Shown: positions 16,464-24,566 of the stretch, one piece after another
Position numbering within the stretch: the stretch's first letter is position 1
Layout of the letters: each line of letters starts with the position of its first letter
Assembly (NCBI GenBank): GCA_018434945.1
Contig: JAHDOI010000016.1
Span: 79,333-143,332 of the forward strand
Direction: 5' to 3'
Source: Selenomonadales bacterium
Lineage (GTDB): Bacteria > Bacillota > Negativicutes > Sporomusales > UBA7701
Length of the DNA stretch: 64,000 nt
The notes under the pieces: generated by a model
What the model was told of the DNA's origin: nothing
Database searches by the model: none
What the model saw: only the letters and a program-made list of their open reading frames with translations
Made by a program: the position numbers and the translations under genes

Positions 16464-17636
16464 TTACTGGACTTTGCTGCCGGGGCCGGAGGCGGCGGGG
16501 AGAAAGCCGCGCCGGAGGGAGAGCCAGGCGCCGGCGAGGCCGGCGAGGCCGATGACGAGGAAACCGCTGTCCAGGTCGAGCCAGCCGGCGATATACCCGG
16601 TGAGCACCGGGCCGATGAACATGCCGACGGCGTAGGCGGCCTGGTAGAAACCCATGGCGGTGGCCCGCTTTGCAGGCGGGTAGTTTTTGATGCTGAGACC
16701 CATGAGGAGGGCCATTATCAGGCCGCGGCCGAAGCCGGCGGCCATCTGGGAGATAAAGAGGGCGGTCAGGGTGGTGCACAGCGGAATGGTGACGCTGGAC
16801 AGGCCCATGAAGACGAAGCCGCCGGCGAGGGTGCCCGCTTCGCCGAAACGGCGGCGGAACACGGTGCCGCTGAGGGCAGCGGCGGCGATGGAGGGCAGGA
16901 TGGCGACGGTGGTGAGCAGGCCTAGTTCGAAGCCGCCGGCGCCGAGCGCTTTGGCGGCCAGCGGCGAGAAGCCGAAGACGGTGGCGAATGTGAGCACCTG
17001 GAAGAGGACGCCGAGGAAGCACAGGCGCAGGAAGGGGCCGTCGCGGGCGATTTCGGCTAAGGAGCCGGTGTCGACCGGCTTGGCGGGCGTGACTTCGTCG
17101 ACGACGAAGAAGCTGAGGATGAGGGCGACGCAGCCGCCGGCGGCCGCGAGCAGGAAGGGTTCGGCCAGCCCGTACCATTCGACCGCCAGGCCGCCGAGGA
17201 ACATGGCGCTGACCTGGCCGACGGCGGCGGCGGAGTTGATGTAACCCATGGCTTTGGGGCTGTCGTTGGCCGGGTAGTAGCCGGCGAAGAGGACGGTGTA
17301 GGCGACCCAGGCGGCCGCGGCGGCGCCGGACAGGGCGCGGTAGAAGAGCAGAGCCCAGGCGTCGGGCTGCGCCCACATGCCGAAGGCGCTGGCGGCCGCG
17401 AGGGCGGCGCCGGCGATGACGAAGACCTTGCGCCGGCCGAGGGCGTCGGAATAGAGGCCGACCGGCACGCGGAGGAGGAACTGGACGGCGCCGTACGAGC
17501 CGAGGATAAGGCCAATCAGGTCGTAGGAGGCGCCGAGGGTCTGGGCGTACGGCCCGAGGGTGGGTACGTAGGTGTAGGCGGCGAACCAGAAGAAGACGGT
17601 GATGACGAGCAGCAGCGAGCGCCGGTGATTTTGCAT
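16464..17636 (-). CDS. MFS transporter
   Basis: 390 residues with about 12 membrane segments. The first-half signature is RVPVGLYSDALGRRKVFVIAG, and the protein starts with FFWFAAYTYVPTLGPYAQTLG as in many arabinose-efflux-like MFS proteins. The chosen ATG at 17636 follows GAGG by 7 nt; an ATG at 17672 lacks a ribosome site. A TATAAT box lies at 17669-17664 on the minus strand. Substrate unknown. It is unrelated in sequence detail to the MFS protein at 12207. Confidence 0.85.
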   Translation of the reverse strand: MQNHRRSLLLVITVFFWFAAYTYVPTLGPYAQTLGASYDLIGLILGSYGAVQFLLRVPVGLYSDALGRRKVFVIAGAALAAASAFGMWAQPDAWALLFYRALSGAAAAAWVAYTVLFAGYYPANDSPKAMGYINSAAAVGQVSAMFLGGLAVEWYGLAEPFLLAAAGGCVALILSFFVVDEVTPAKPVDTGSLAEIARDGPFLRLCFLGVLFQVLTFATVFGFSPLAAKALGAGGFELGLLTTVAILPSIAAAALSGTVFRRRFGEAGTLAGGFVFMGLSSVTIPLCTTLTALFISQMAAGFGRGLIMALLMGLSIKNYPPAKRATAMGFYQAAYAVGMFIGPVLTGYIAGWLDLDSGFLVIGLAGLAGAWLSLRRGFLPAASGPGSKVQ

Positions 17637-17712
17637 GGAAGAGCCTCGCAGAACAAAGTACGTATTATACACATTTTAGCCGCAATAGTGACGGTGGACA
17701 AGGTAAAATACC

Positions 17713-17741
17713 AAAAAAAGCCGGCATGGCCGGCGTATTTT
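17713..17741 (-). terminator. Terminator of the chb-mur operon
   Basis: GCCGGC-CAT-GCCGGC followed by seven T on the minus strand. Element copy A lies between the namZ stop codon and this hairpin, so that copy is part of the transcript 3' region. Confidence 0.8.
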
Positions 17742-17759
17742 TTGCGTTTCGAATTGCCG

Positions 17760-17881
17760 CGGTTGGCTAGAAGGCCCCAGATGCAAGGCGCACCGGAAGA
17801 GCGCGCTGCGACGCGTACTCGAACGTACGCTAGCAAGCGCTCTGAGGAGCAACGCCGCAGATGGGGCCTTATCGCCAACCG
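17760..17881 (+). repeat. Dispersed palindromic element, copy A
   Basis: Outer arms GGTTGGC and GCCAACC. Boxes AGATGCAAGGCGCACCGG and GAGGAGCAACGCCGCAGATG. Inner stem AGAGCGC...GCGCTCT with the GCGTAC/GTACGC tip. The right arm ends 5 bp before the stop codon of the NamZ-like gene. Confidence 0.9.
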
Positions 17882-17886
17882 TTTTG

Positions 17887-19140
17887 TTATTGGTACAGGT
17901 AATACGGTTTGGCTTTCTCCTTGAATTCCTGCGCCTCTTTGTCCCATTCGGCGAGGAGTTCTTCCATGGTGTAGCGGCCGAGGCGGAGGCCGTTGTCGCC
18001 GACGGTGAGGTCGATGTAGGGGATGCCGGAGCTGCGGAAGCCGAAGGCGAAGTTGTCGCCGCCGATTTCCTGGATGGTGTAAAGGAGGGTTATGCCGGTG
18101 CGGACGGCCTGGTAGGCGTGGCGGTCGGTGATGTGGAGCTGGACGCCGCCGAGGGTTTTGCCGGTGTTGCCGCCGAAACGGGGACTGAAGTAGGCCGGGC
18201 GGAAGTAGACGCCGGGAAGGCCCTTGGCGTTCATTTTGGCGGCAAGATCTTCGGCGTTCAGCCAGGTGGCGCCGACAAGCTCGAAGGGGCGGGTTGTGCC
18301 GACGCCTTCGGAGACATTGGTGCCGCCGAAGATGCCGGTGCCGGAGTAGACGAGGGCGGCGTCGGGGGTGGGAATGTTGGGCGAGGTCATAACCCAGGGG
18401 AGCCCGGTGTCGTCCCAGTGCATGTCGCGCGTCCAGCTGGTGAGGGGTACGACGGCGAGGTCGCAGCCGATGGCGAATTCTTTGTTGAAGTAGCGGGCCA
18501 GTTCGCCGACGGTCATGCCGTGGCGCAGGGGGATGGGGTACATGCCGATGAAGGATTCGTAGCCGGGTTTGACGAGGCCGCCTTCGACCATGCCGCCGAC
18601 GGGGTTGGGGCGGTCGAGGACGACGAAGGTTTTGCCGTTTTCCTTGGCGGCCTGCATGGCGTAGGCCATTGTGTAGATGTAGGTGTAGGGGCGGGCGCCG
18701 ATGTCCTGGATGTCGAAGGCGAGGATGTCGATGCCTGCTAGCATTTCGGGGGTGGGCTTCTTGGTGGCGCCGTAGAGGCTGTAGATGGGCAGGCCGGTTT
18801 TGGCGTCGGTGGCGTGGCCGATCTGGTCGCCGGCTTTTACGGCGCCGCGGATGCCGTGCTCGGGGGCGTAGAGGGCGACGAGGTCGACCTTGGCCTTGAG
18901 GACGTCGACGCTGCTTTCGAAGTTGCTGTTGATGCCGGTGGAGTTGGTGATGAGGCCGACCCGCTTGCCCTTGAACAGGTCGAGGTGGTTGTCGATGTTG
19001 TCGATGCCGAGGCGGACGCTTTCGCGCGCCGGGGCGGGCGCGGGCGGGGCGCTGGCGCAGCCGCTGCCGAAGAGGGGCATGACGAGCAGGGCGGCAAGGA
19101 CGACGGTCAGTTTTGTGAAGAGACTTCGGCTTTGGCGCAC
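17887..19140 (-). CDS. namZ: Exo-beta-N-acetylmuramidase NamZ-like lipoprotein (DUF1343)
   Basis: 417 residues. A lipoprotein signal ends at LFGSGC, followed by an Ala/Pro-rich linker and the DUF1343 domain. Family features seen are GKRVGLITNSTGI, YAPEHGIRG, VVLDRPNPVGG, a SPNIPTPDA segment and EGVGTTRPFE. Characterised members (NamZ) release MurNAc from the non-reducing end of peptidoglycan chains outside the cytoplasmic membrane. The GTG start at 19140 lies 7 nt after AGGAGG. It is the last gene of the operon, which also carries murQ and a sugar kinase, so released muramate or its disaccharide is probably taken up and degraded by its neighbours. Confidence 0.87.
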   Translation of the reverse strand: MRQSRSLFTKLTVVLAALLVMPLFGSGCASAPPAPAPARESVRLGIDNIDNHLDLFKGKRVGLITNSTGINSNFESSVDVLKAKVDLVALYAPEHGIRGAVKAGDQIGHATDAKTGLPIYSLYGATKKPTPEMLAGIDILAFDIQDIGARPYTYIYTMAYAMQAAKENGKTFVVLDRPNPVGGMVEGGLVKPGYESFIGMYPIPLRHGMTVGELARYFNKEFAIGCDLAVVPLTSWTRDMHWDDTGLPWVMTSPNIPTPDAALVYSGTGIFGGTNVSEGVGTTRPFELVGATWLNAEDLAAKMNAKGLPGVYFRPAYFSPRFGGNTGKTLGGVQLHITDRHAYQAVRTGITLLYTIQEIGGDNFAFGFRSSGIPYIDLTVGDNGLRLGRYTMEELLAEWDKEAQEFKEKAKPYYLYQ

Positions 19141-19175
19141 TGGGGTACCTCCTGTGATTTTTTGGGGGACGGCTA

Positions 19176-19445
19176 TCAACGGCCGTCCTGGAAATCGGCT
19201 GCAATAAGGGCAATCACCGCTTCCAAGGCTTCATCCTCGTCTTCTCCCGACGCGCGGACGGTGATGGTGTCGCCGCCCTTGATGGCGGCGCTCATGACGG
19301 CGAGCATGCTTTTGGCGCTGACGGTTTTGTCGCCTTTGACAAGGGTGATGTCGCTTTTGAAAAGCGTGGCGATTTTGACGAGCAGGGCGGCCGGCCGGGC
19401 ATGGAGGCCGATTTTGTCGGTTATTTGCAGGGTCTGTTCACGCAT
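19176..19445 (-). CDS. HPr-family phosphocarrier
   Basis: 89 residues. The phosphorylated His is in GLHARPAALL (His about 14) and the regulatory Ser region is KSMLAVMSAAIKGGD, so both the PTS His and the HPr-kinase Ser are present. The ATG at 19445 is 8 nt from AAGGAG; an ATG at 19451 is too close. Encoded inside the PTS operon, it may be a dedicated carrier besides a general HPr. Its stop codon sits in a short GGACGGC/GCCGTCC hairpin whose loop contains CGTTGATA, similar to the end of the dispersed elements. Confidence 0.9.
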   Translation of the reverse strand: MREQTLQITDKIGLHARPAALLVKIATLFKSDITLVKGDKTVSAKSMLAVMSAAIKGGDTITVRASGEDEDEALEAVIALIAADFQDGR

Positions 19446-19462
19446 TGGCATGGCTCCTTCGG

Positions 19463-20218
19463 TCAGGGTGTGTGGAGGGCGGCGAAGCTTACTAGTTCGA
19501 CGCCTTCGGCGGCGAGGAAGTCTTTGACGGCCGGGTCGGTGAGGATGGCGAGTTCGCGCAGGCGCTCGCCGCTGTAGGAGCTTGTCTGCGCGAGGGTGTC
19601 GTCGGCTGCGGCGGGGTGGGACATAATTTCGAGGACGCCGGCGCGGTGGGCGCCGATGATGGCCCGGAGGTTGTCCGCGGTGGCGCCGGGGCCGTAAAAG
19701 GCGTCGGAGAAGGCGTCGGGGGTGGGGATGCCGAAGGCGACGATGCGGGCGCGGACGGCGGGGCCGGTCTGGCGGAGGGGCACGCCGAGCTGCCGGGCGA
19801 GGCCGATGGCGACGTCGAGGATTTCGGGGTAGGAATGGGCGTGGTGGTGGCTGTCGAGGTGGGTCAGGGCGAGACCGGTAGCGAGGAATTTCTCGACCTG
19901 GGCAGTGAACTCCCGTTCGGCTTCGCGCGGTTCGCAGACGGCCACGACGCGGTTTACGGGGCGGTGGAAGGAACCGTCGGGCTCGACGAGGCTGGCTACG
20001 TCGGCGCCGGCAAGGAGCGGCCGGCCGTATGTGAGGTTGAGGTGCAGGCCGGCGGCGAGGCCGTGGGCCTTGAGGAGGGCGACGGCGTCGGCGGTGTGGG
20101 CGGTGTTGACCATGAGGGTGGTGTCGCTGACGACGCCGGCGGTCATGGCTTTAATAATGCCCTGGTTGCAGCCGGGGGTGAGGCCGAGGTCGTCGGCGTT
20201 TATTATCAGTTTTCGCAT
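19463..20218 (-). CDS. chbG: ChbG/YdjC-family carbohydrate deacetylase
   Basis: 251 residues. Metal ligands are visible in INADDLG near the N-terminus, GLHLNLT and HLDSHHHAH, the set expected for the YdjC fold. In E. coli ChbG removes one acetyl group from chito-oligosaccharides so that the GH4 enzyme ChbF can act. ATG at 20218 is 5 nt after GGAG; an alternative ATG at 20233 overlaps the upstream stop as ATGA. Placed directly after a GH4 glycosidase gene, as in the chb operon. Confidence 0.9.
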   Translation of the reverse strand: MRKLIINADDLGLTPGCNQGIIKAMTAGVVSDTTLMVNTAHTADAVALLKAHGLAAGLHLNLTYGRPLLAGADVASLVEPDGSFHRPVNRVVAVCEPREAEREFTAQVEKFLATGLALTHLDSHHHAHSYPEILDVAIGLARQLGVPLRQTGPAVRARIVAFGIPTPDAFSDAFYGPGATADNLRAIIGAHRAGVLEIMSHPAAADDTLAQTSSYSGERLRELAILTDPAVKDFLAAEGVELVSFAALHTP

Positions 20219-20229
20219 GGTGTCTCCGT

Positions 20230-21549
20230 TCATTGCTGCCCGAAGAAGCGGGGCAGGTATTGGCGGTTGGCGTCGAGGATTTCGGCAAGCAGGCCGGCTG
20301 TGTCAGCCGCCGCGGGCACAAGGGGGTTGGCGGCGAGGGCGGCGAGGGCGGCGGCGCGGTCGCCGCTGACGGCGGCCGCGATGGCGAGGCGCTCGTAGGC
20401 TTTGACCTGTTGTACGAGGCGGAGGGCGTCGTCAGGCAGGTCGCCGACCGGCAGGGGCTCCGCCCCTCCCTCCCCCACCCGGCAGTTGACTTCGACGACG
20501 GCGTCGGCGCTCAGGCCGGCGATGGCGCCGTTATTGCGGGTGTTGACGGCGTGGATTTCGCGTTTGTCGTTATGGATGGCGCTGATGAGGGAGACGGCGG
20601 CCTCGGAGTAGTAGGCGCCGCCGCGTTTTGCGAGCTCGGGGGGCTTTTCGGCGAGGTTTTCGTCGCGGTAGCGGGCGAAGAGCGCCTCTTCGACGGCCTG
20701 GACCTGCTCGGCGCGGGTGCCCGGCCCGCCGGGGGCGGCGGCGGCCTGTTCCTCGACGAGGAGGCGGCCAGTCATGTAGTAGTAGCGATGGTAGGGGCTG
20801 GGGACCATGCCGAGTTTTTTGAGGAAGGCGGCGTCCCATTTGAGGTCGGGGATGTTGTTCATTGTGAGGGCGGCGCCGTCGGCGAGCTTGTCGAGGATTG
20901 CGGCGGTGACGTCTTGCCCTTTGAGGCGGACGGCGCGGCCCCAGACGAGGTGGTTGAGGCCGGCGAAGTCGATGGCGACGTCGGCGGCCTCGGCGCCGAG
21001 GAGCTTGGCGGCGGTCATGACCATGTTGATGGGGACGTTGCAGAGGCCGATGCATTTTACGGCGCTGTGGCCGAGGACGGCTTCGGTGACGAGGCCGGCG
21101 GGATTGGCGAAGTTGATGAGCCAGGCGTCGGGGCAGAGGGCTTCGATGTCGCGGCAGATGCCCAAGATGACGGGGACGGTGCGCAGGGCGTTGGCGAAGC
21201 CCCCGGGGCCGACGGTCTCCTGGCCGAGGATGCCGTATTTAAGGGGGATGCGTTCGTCGCGGACGCGGGCGGCGAGGCCGCCGACGCGGATCTGGGTGAC
21301 GATGTAGTGGGCGCCGTCAAGGGCCTGGCGCCGGTCGAGGGTGGTATGGACGGTCATCGGCGAGCCGGCACGCGCGGCCATGCGTCTGGCGAGGGCGGCG
21401 ACGACGGCGAGCTTTTCTTCGCCGGCGGGGATGTCGGCGAGCCACAGTTCGGCGACCGGCAGTTCGCCGCCGCGGCGGAGGAGGCCGTCGACGAGTTCGG
21501 GGGTGTAGCTGGAGCCGCCGCCGATGACGGCGACTTTGAGGCCGTTCAT
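20230..21549 (-). CDS. chbF: GH4 6-phospho-glycosidase (ChbF/CelF-like)
   Basis: 439 residues. NAD-binding IGGGSSYTPELVDGLL at the N-terminus, an INFANPAGLVTEAV segment and the metal-ligand motif GLCNVP with a downstream GLNHLVWG mark the NAD- and Mn-dependent GH4 family. The mechanism oxidises C3 of the phosphorylated non-reducing sugar, so that residue needs a free 3-OH and cannot be MurNAc. It overlaps the IIA gene by ATGA, giving translational coupling. Likely substrate: a 6-phospho disaccharide delivered by the adjacent PTS. Confidence 0.92.
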   Translation of the reverse strand: MNGLKVAVIGGGSSYTPELVDGLLRRGGELPVAELWLADIPAGEEKLAVVAALARRMAARAGSPMTVHTTLDRRQALDGAHYIVTQIRVGGLAARVRDERIPLKYGILGQETVGPGGFANALRTVPVILGICRDIEALCPDAWLINFANPAGLVTEAVLGHSAVKCIGLCNVPINMVMTAAKLLGAEAADVAIDFAGLNHLVWGRAVRLKGQDVTAAILDKLADGAALTMNNIPDLKWDAAFLKKLGMVPSPYHRYYYMTGRLLVEEQAAAAPGGPGTRAEQVQAVEEALFARYRDENLAEKPPELAKRGGAYYSEAAVSLISAIHNDKREIHAVNTRNNGAIAGLSADAVVEVNCRVGEGGAEPLPVGDLPDDALRLVQQVKAYERLAIAAAVSGDRAAALAALAANPLVPAAADTAGLLAEILDANRQYLPRFFGQQ

Positions 21550-21878
21550 CGGATAGCCTCGAGGCGGGCGGCGAGGTCGCGGATGGTTTTCTCCTGGTCG
21601 ATCATGTGGCTGATGAGGTTTTTTTCGGCGATGGCGGTCATGAGGTGATCCTGGGCGTGGACGACGAGGAGGGATATGTCCTGCTTCTCGCCGGCGGCTT
21701 CGCGCTGGATGGTGTCGGCCTGGGCGCGGTGGGCGACGCCGATCTCCTCCTCCGCCCTCTTTAGGTGGCCGGCGGCTTTGGCGAAGTCGCCCGCCTTGGC
21801 GGCGGCGAGGGCGTCGTAGGCTTCGGCGCGGGCGTTGCCGGCGTGAAGGATGATTTCGAAGATGACGGTTTCGGTCAT
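21546..21878 (-). CDS. chbA: PTS lactose/cellobiose-family IIA component
   Basis: 110 residues, all-helical. The phosphorylated His is in LLVVHAQDHLM, and the ILHAGNARAEAYDAL start is typical of the IIA-Lac family. ATG at 21878 overlaps the IIC stop by ATGA and has AGGAGG 7-8 nt upstream. It receives phosphate from HPr and passes it to the IIB subunit. Confidence 0.93.
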   Translation of the reverse strand: MTETVIFEIILHAGNARAEAYDALAAAKAGDFAKAAGHLKRAEEEIGVAHRAQADTIQREAAGEKQDISLLVVHAQDHLMTAIAEKNLISHMIDQEKTIRDLAARLEAIR

Positions 21879-23131
21879 TGGCTGTCCTCCTGCTCGGACT
21901 CTTTGAGGAGTTTGCGCTCGTAAGCTTTGAAGAAGGGGTAGTAGATAACTGTGGCGAGGGTGATGTTGACGGCGACGAGCACGATGGCCCGCCAGTCGCC
22001 GCCGGTGGCGAGGTAGGCGCCGATGGGCGCGGGCAGCGTCCAGGGGACGAGGATGTAAGGTTTTGTGACGAGGCCGAGACTCAGGGCAAACCAGGTGATG
22101 ATGCCCATGAGCACCGGTCCGGCGACGAAGGGGACGACGAGGAGCGGGTTGAGCATGATGGGGGCGCCGAAGATGACCGGTTCGTTGATGTTGCAGACGC
22201 CGGGCAGGAAGGCCGCCTTGCCGACGCCGCGCAGGTAGGCTGATCCGGATAGCATCATGAGGCAGACGAGGCCGATGGTGGCCCCGGAGCCGCCGATGAA
22301 GACGAACCACTGGAAGAAGGGCTCGGGGGCGATGTTGGGTATGGGCTGGCCGGCGGCGGCGGCGGCGATGTTCTGGTCGAGGAGGACGAGCCACATGGGG
22401 CGGGCGACGGTGCCGACGACGGAGTCGCCGTGGATGCCGGTGGCCCACAGGAGACTGATGAGGATTATGGGGACGAGGACGCCGGCGAGGGTATTGCCGG
22501 CAGTGACGAGGGGGGCGAAGAGCTGGGTGACGGCGTGCTGGATGTCGAAGCCGGCCAGGTGGCGGACGCCCCAGACGAGGGGGATGATGATGCCGGCCGG
22601 AACAAGGGCTTCGAAGGAGCGGGCGACCGAGTCGGGGACGCCTTCGGGCATGCGGATGGTTATTTTTTTCTCTTTAGCGAAGCGGAGTATTTCGACGGCG
22701 ACGATGGCCATGATGATGGCGACGAACATGCCGCCGCCGCCGAGGTTTTCCATGAGGAGGGCGAGCCCTTTGCCTTCGATGGCGACCGGCAGGCTGGTGA
22801 GGAGGAAGGCGGCCAGCGCCAGGGTACCGCCGGCGACGCCGTCGAGTTTGTAGGAGCGGGCCAGGTGGTAGCCGATGCTGTGGGCGGCGTAGAGGGCCAT
22901 GAGGCCCATGGTGAGGCGGAAAGGCAGCAGGATCTGGGGGGCGTAAGGTTTGACGAGGGCGGCGAGGGCTGGCACTGGTGGGAAGGCGATGATGAGAAAG
23001 AAGCTGCCGACGATGATGAGGGGGATGGTGGAGATGATGCCGTCGCGCACGGCCCGGAGGTGCCGCTGCTCGGAGAGCCTGGTCATGAAGGGGATGAGGT
23101 TGCGGTCGAGCCAGGCGAAGATTTTATCCAT
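21875..23131 (-). CDS. chbC: PTS lactose/cellobiose-family IIC permease
   Basis: 418 residues with eight to ten membrane segments. The start is a cytosolic helix (LDRNLIPFMTRLSEQRHL) typical of CelB/ChbC. The NINEPVIFGAPIMLNP segment near residue 310 is the family's substrate-binding motif. It carries the disaccharide across the membrane while it is phosphorylated by IIB. ATG at 23131 follows GGAGGG. Order IIB-IIC-IIA matches the chb operon. Confidence 0.93.
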   Translation of the reverse strand: MDKIFAWLDRNLIPFMTRLSEQRHLRAVRDGIISTIPLIIVGSFFLIIAFPPVPALAALVKPYAPQILLPFRLTMGLMALYAAHSIGYHLARSYKLDGVAGGTLALAAFLLTSLPVAIEGKGLALLMENLGGGGMFVAIIMAIVAVEILRFAKEKKITIRMPEGVPDSVARSFEALVPAGIIIPLVWGVRHLAGFDIQHAVTQLFAPLVTAGNTLAGVLVPIILISLLWATGIHGDSVVGTVARPMWLVLLDQNIAAAAAGQPIPNIAPEPFFQWFVFIGGSGATIGLVCLMMLSGSAYLRGVGKAAFLPGVCNINEPVIFGAPIMLNPLLVVPFVAGPVLMGIITWFALSLGLVTKPYILVPWTLPAPIGAYLATGGDWRAIVLVAVNITLATVIYYPFFKAYERKLLKESEQEDSQ

Positions 23132-23144
23132 GGGCCCTCCTGTG

Positions 23145-23450
23145 TTAGCCTAAAATCTTGTCGACTTCGGCGAGAATCACCGCGCCGCCGAGGGGGCTGT
23201 ACCCCTGGGGCGGGATGAGGGCGGCCGGCACGCCGGCCTCGGCTGCGGCGGCCTGGAATTCGGCGATGCGGTGGCGGACCTGGGGGGCGACGAGGGCGAT
23301 GTCCCAGCCGCCTTTGACGGCTTCGGCGAATTCGCCGCTGCCGACCGATTTGACGGTGACGGCGCGGCCGGTTTTGGCGGCCTGCTGTTCGATGGCTTTG
23401 ACGACGATGGCGGTGGACATGCCGCCGGAGCAGACTAAGAGTATTTTCAT
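23145..23450 (-). CDS. chbB: PTS lactose/cellobiose-family IIB component
   Basis: 101 residues. The phospho-Cys is in LLVCSGGMSTA at residue 7-8, a P-loop typical of the IIB-Lac/Chb family. The body has the flavodoxin-like order of strands with DIALVAPQVRHR. ATG at 23450 follows AGGAGG. It is placed between murQ and the IIC gene. Confidence 0.93.
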   Translation of the reverse strand: MKILLVCSGGMSTAIVVKAIEQQAAKTGRAVTVKSVGSGEFAEAVKGGWDIALVAPQVRHRIAEFQAAAAEAGVPAALIPPQGYSPLGGAVILAEVDKILG

Positions 23451-23470
23451 TTTTCCTCCTGGGATGCGGT

Positions 23471-24379
23471 TTAGAGATTTTCTATTTCTATCGCTTTGGC
23501 GACGAAGCCGTCCGCTTCTTTTAGCCGCCGCTCGGCTTCTTCGGGGGAGCAGCCGGCCTTGAGCATAACGATGGCAGTTTTGGCGTTGTGGCCGCAGAGG
23601 TTGAGGGCGTCCTCGGCTTCTTTTTTGGAGACGCCGGCGGCCTCGGCGACGATGCGTTTGGCCCGCTCCCACAGTTTGACGTTGGTGGGTTTGAGGTCGA
23701 CCATGCGGTTGCCGTATACTTTGCCGAGCCTGATCATGGCGGCGGTGGTGAGCATGTTGAGGACGAGTTTGGCGGCGGTGCCGGCTTTGAGACGGGTGGA
23801 GCCGGCGATGACCTCGGGGCCGACGAGGGGCGTTATCGCCAGGCGGGCGGCGCCGGCGACCGCCGCTCCGGGGGTGGAGCAGACGGCGATGGTTAAGGCG
23901 CCGAGCGTGTTGGCGTATTCGAGGCCGGCTATGACATAAGGTGTCCGGCCGCTGGCGGCGATGCCCACGAGAACGTCGGCGGCCGAGAAGTCGATCTGGC
24001 GGAGTTGGCCGACGGCCGCGCCGACGTCGTCTTCGGCCCCTTCGGCCGATTTGGTTAGAGCGGTCTCGCCGCCGGCGATGAGGCCGACGACCAGACCGGG
24101 ATCGGTGCCGAAGGTGGGCGGGCATTCGGCGGCGTCAAGGACGCCGAGGCGGCCGCTGGTGCCGGCGCCGATGTAGACGAGCCGGCCGCCGCTTTTCAGC
24201 GCGGCGACGATGGCATCGACGGCGGCGGCGATGGCGGGCAGCTCCTTTTCGACCGCGAAGGCGACGGTTTTGTCCTCGTCGTTGACGAGGCGCAGGATTT
24301 CGGCGGTGGCGAGGCGGTCGATGCCGGCGGTGGCGGGGTTTGACTGTTCGGTGAGGATATCTTCGAAGTTGAAGAGCAT
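23471..24379 (-). CDS. murQ: N-acetylmuramic acid 6-phosphate etherase
   Basis: 302 residues. SIS-domain core with YIGAGTSGRLGVLDAAECPPTFG, the catalytic-region Glu in that stretch, and GIAASGRTPYV. The C-terminal helical segment (GVSKKEAEDALNLCGHNAK) is also typical. It converts MurNAc-6P to GlcNAc-6P and D-lactate in the cytosol. The ATG at 24379 follows GAGAGG; an upstream frame start at 24409 has no ribosome site. Located between the kinase and the PTS genes, it implies that the operon handles muramate. Confidence 0.95.
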   Translation of the reverse strand: MLFNFEDILTEQSNPATAGIDRLATAEILRLVNDEDKTVAFAVEKELPAIAAAVDAIVAALKSGGRLVYIGAGTSGRLGVLDAAECPPTFGTDPGLVVGLIAGGETALTKSAEGAEDDVGAAVGQLRQIDFSAADVLVGIAASGRTPYVIAGLEYANTLGALTIAVCSTPGAAVAGAARLAITPLVGPEVIAGSTRLKAGTAAKLVLNMLTTAAMIRLGKVYGNRMVDLKPTNVKLWERAKRIVAEAAGVSKKEAEDALNLCGHNAKTAIVMLKAGCSPEEAERRLKEADGFVAKAIEIENL

Positions 24380-24451
24380 ATATGTACCTCTCAGATTAGT
24401 ACTTACCAACAGGCGGCCAGAAGGCTTCGGATTGATGAAAGGCGCTCAACA

Positions 24452-24566
24452 GGCGCTAGAAAGATTCAGATGCAAGGCGCACCGGAGGCTGACACCGGAA
24501 GCGTACACGAACGTACGCTGAGGATGGCAGCCGAGGAGCAACGCCGCAGATGGGCTTTATAGCGCC
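24452..24566 (+). repeat. Dispersed palindromic element, copy B
   Basis: Outer arms GGCGCTA and TAGCGCC, boxes AGATGCAAGGCGCACCGG and GAGGAGCAACGCCGCAGATG, inner stem GGCTG...CAGCC with GCGTAC/GTACGC tip. It lies inside the chb-mur operon between kinase and murQ. The kinase stop codon TAA (24557-24559) is within the right arm. To its left, 24412-24450 holds an imperfect extra arm-like sequence. Confidence 0.9.
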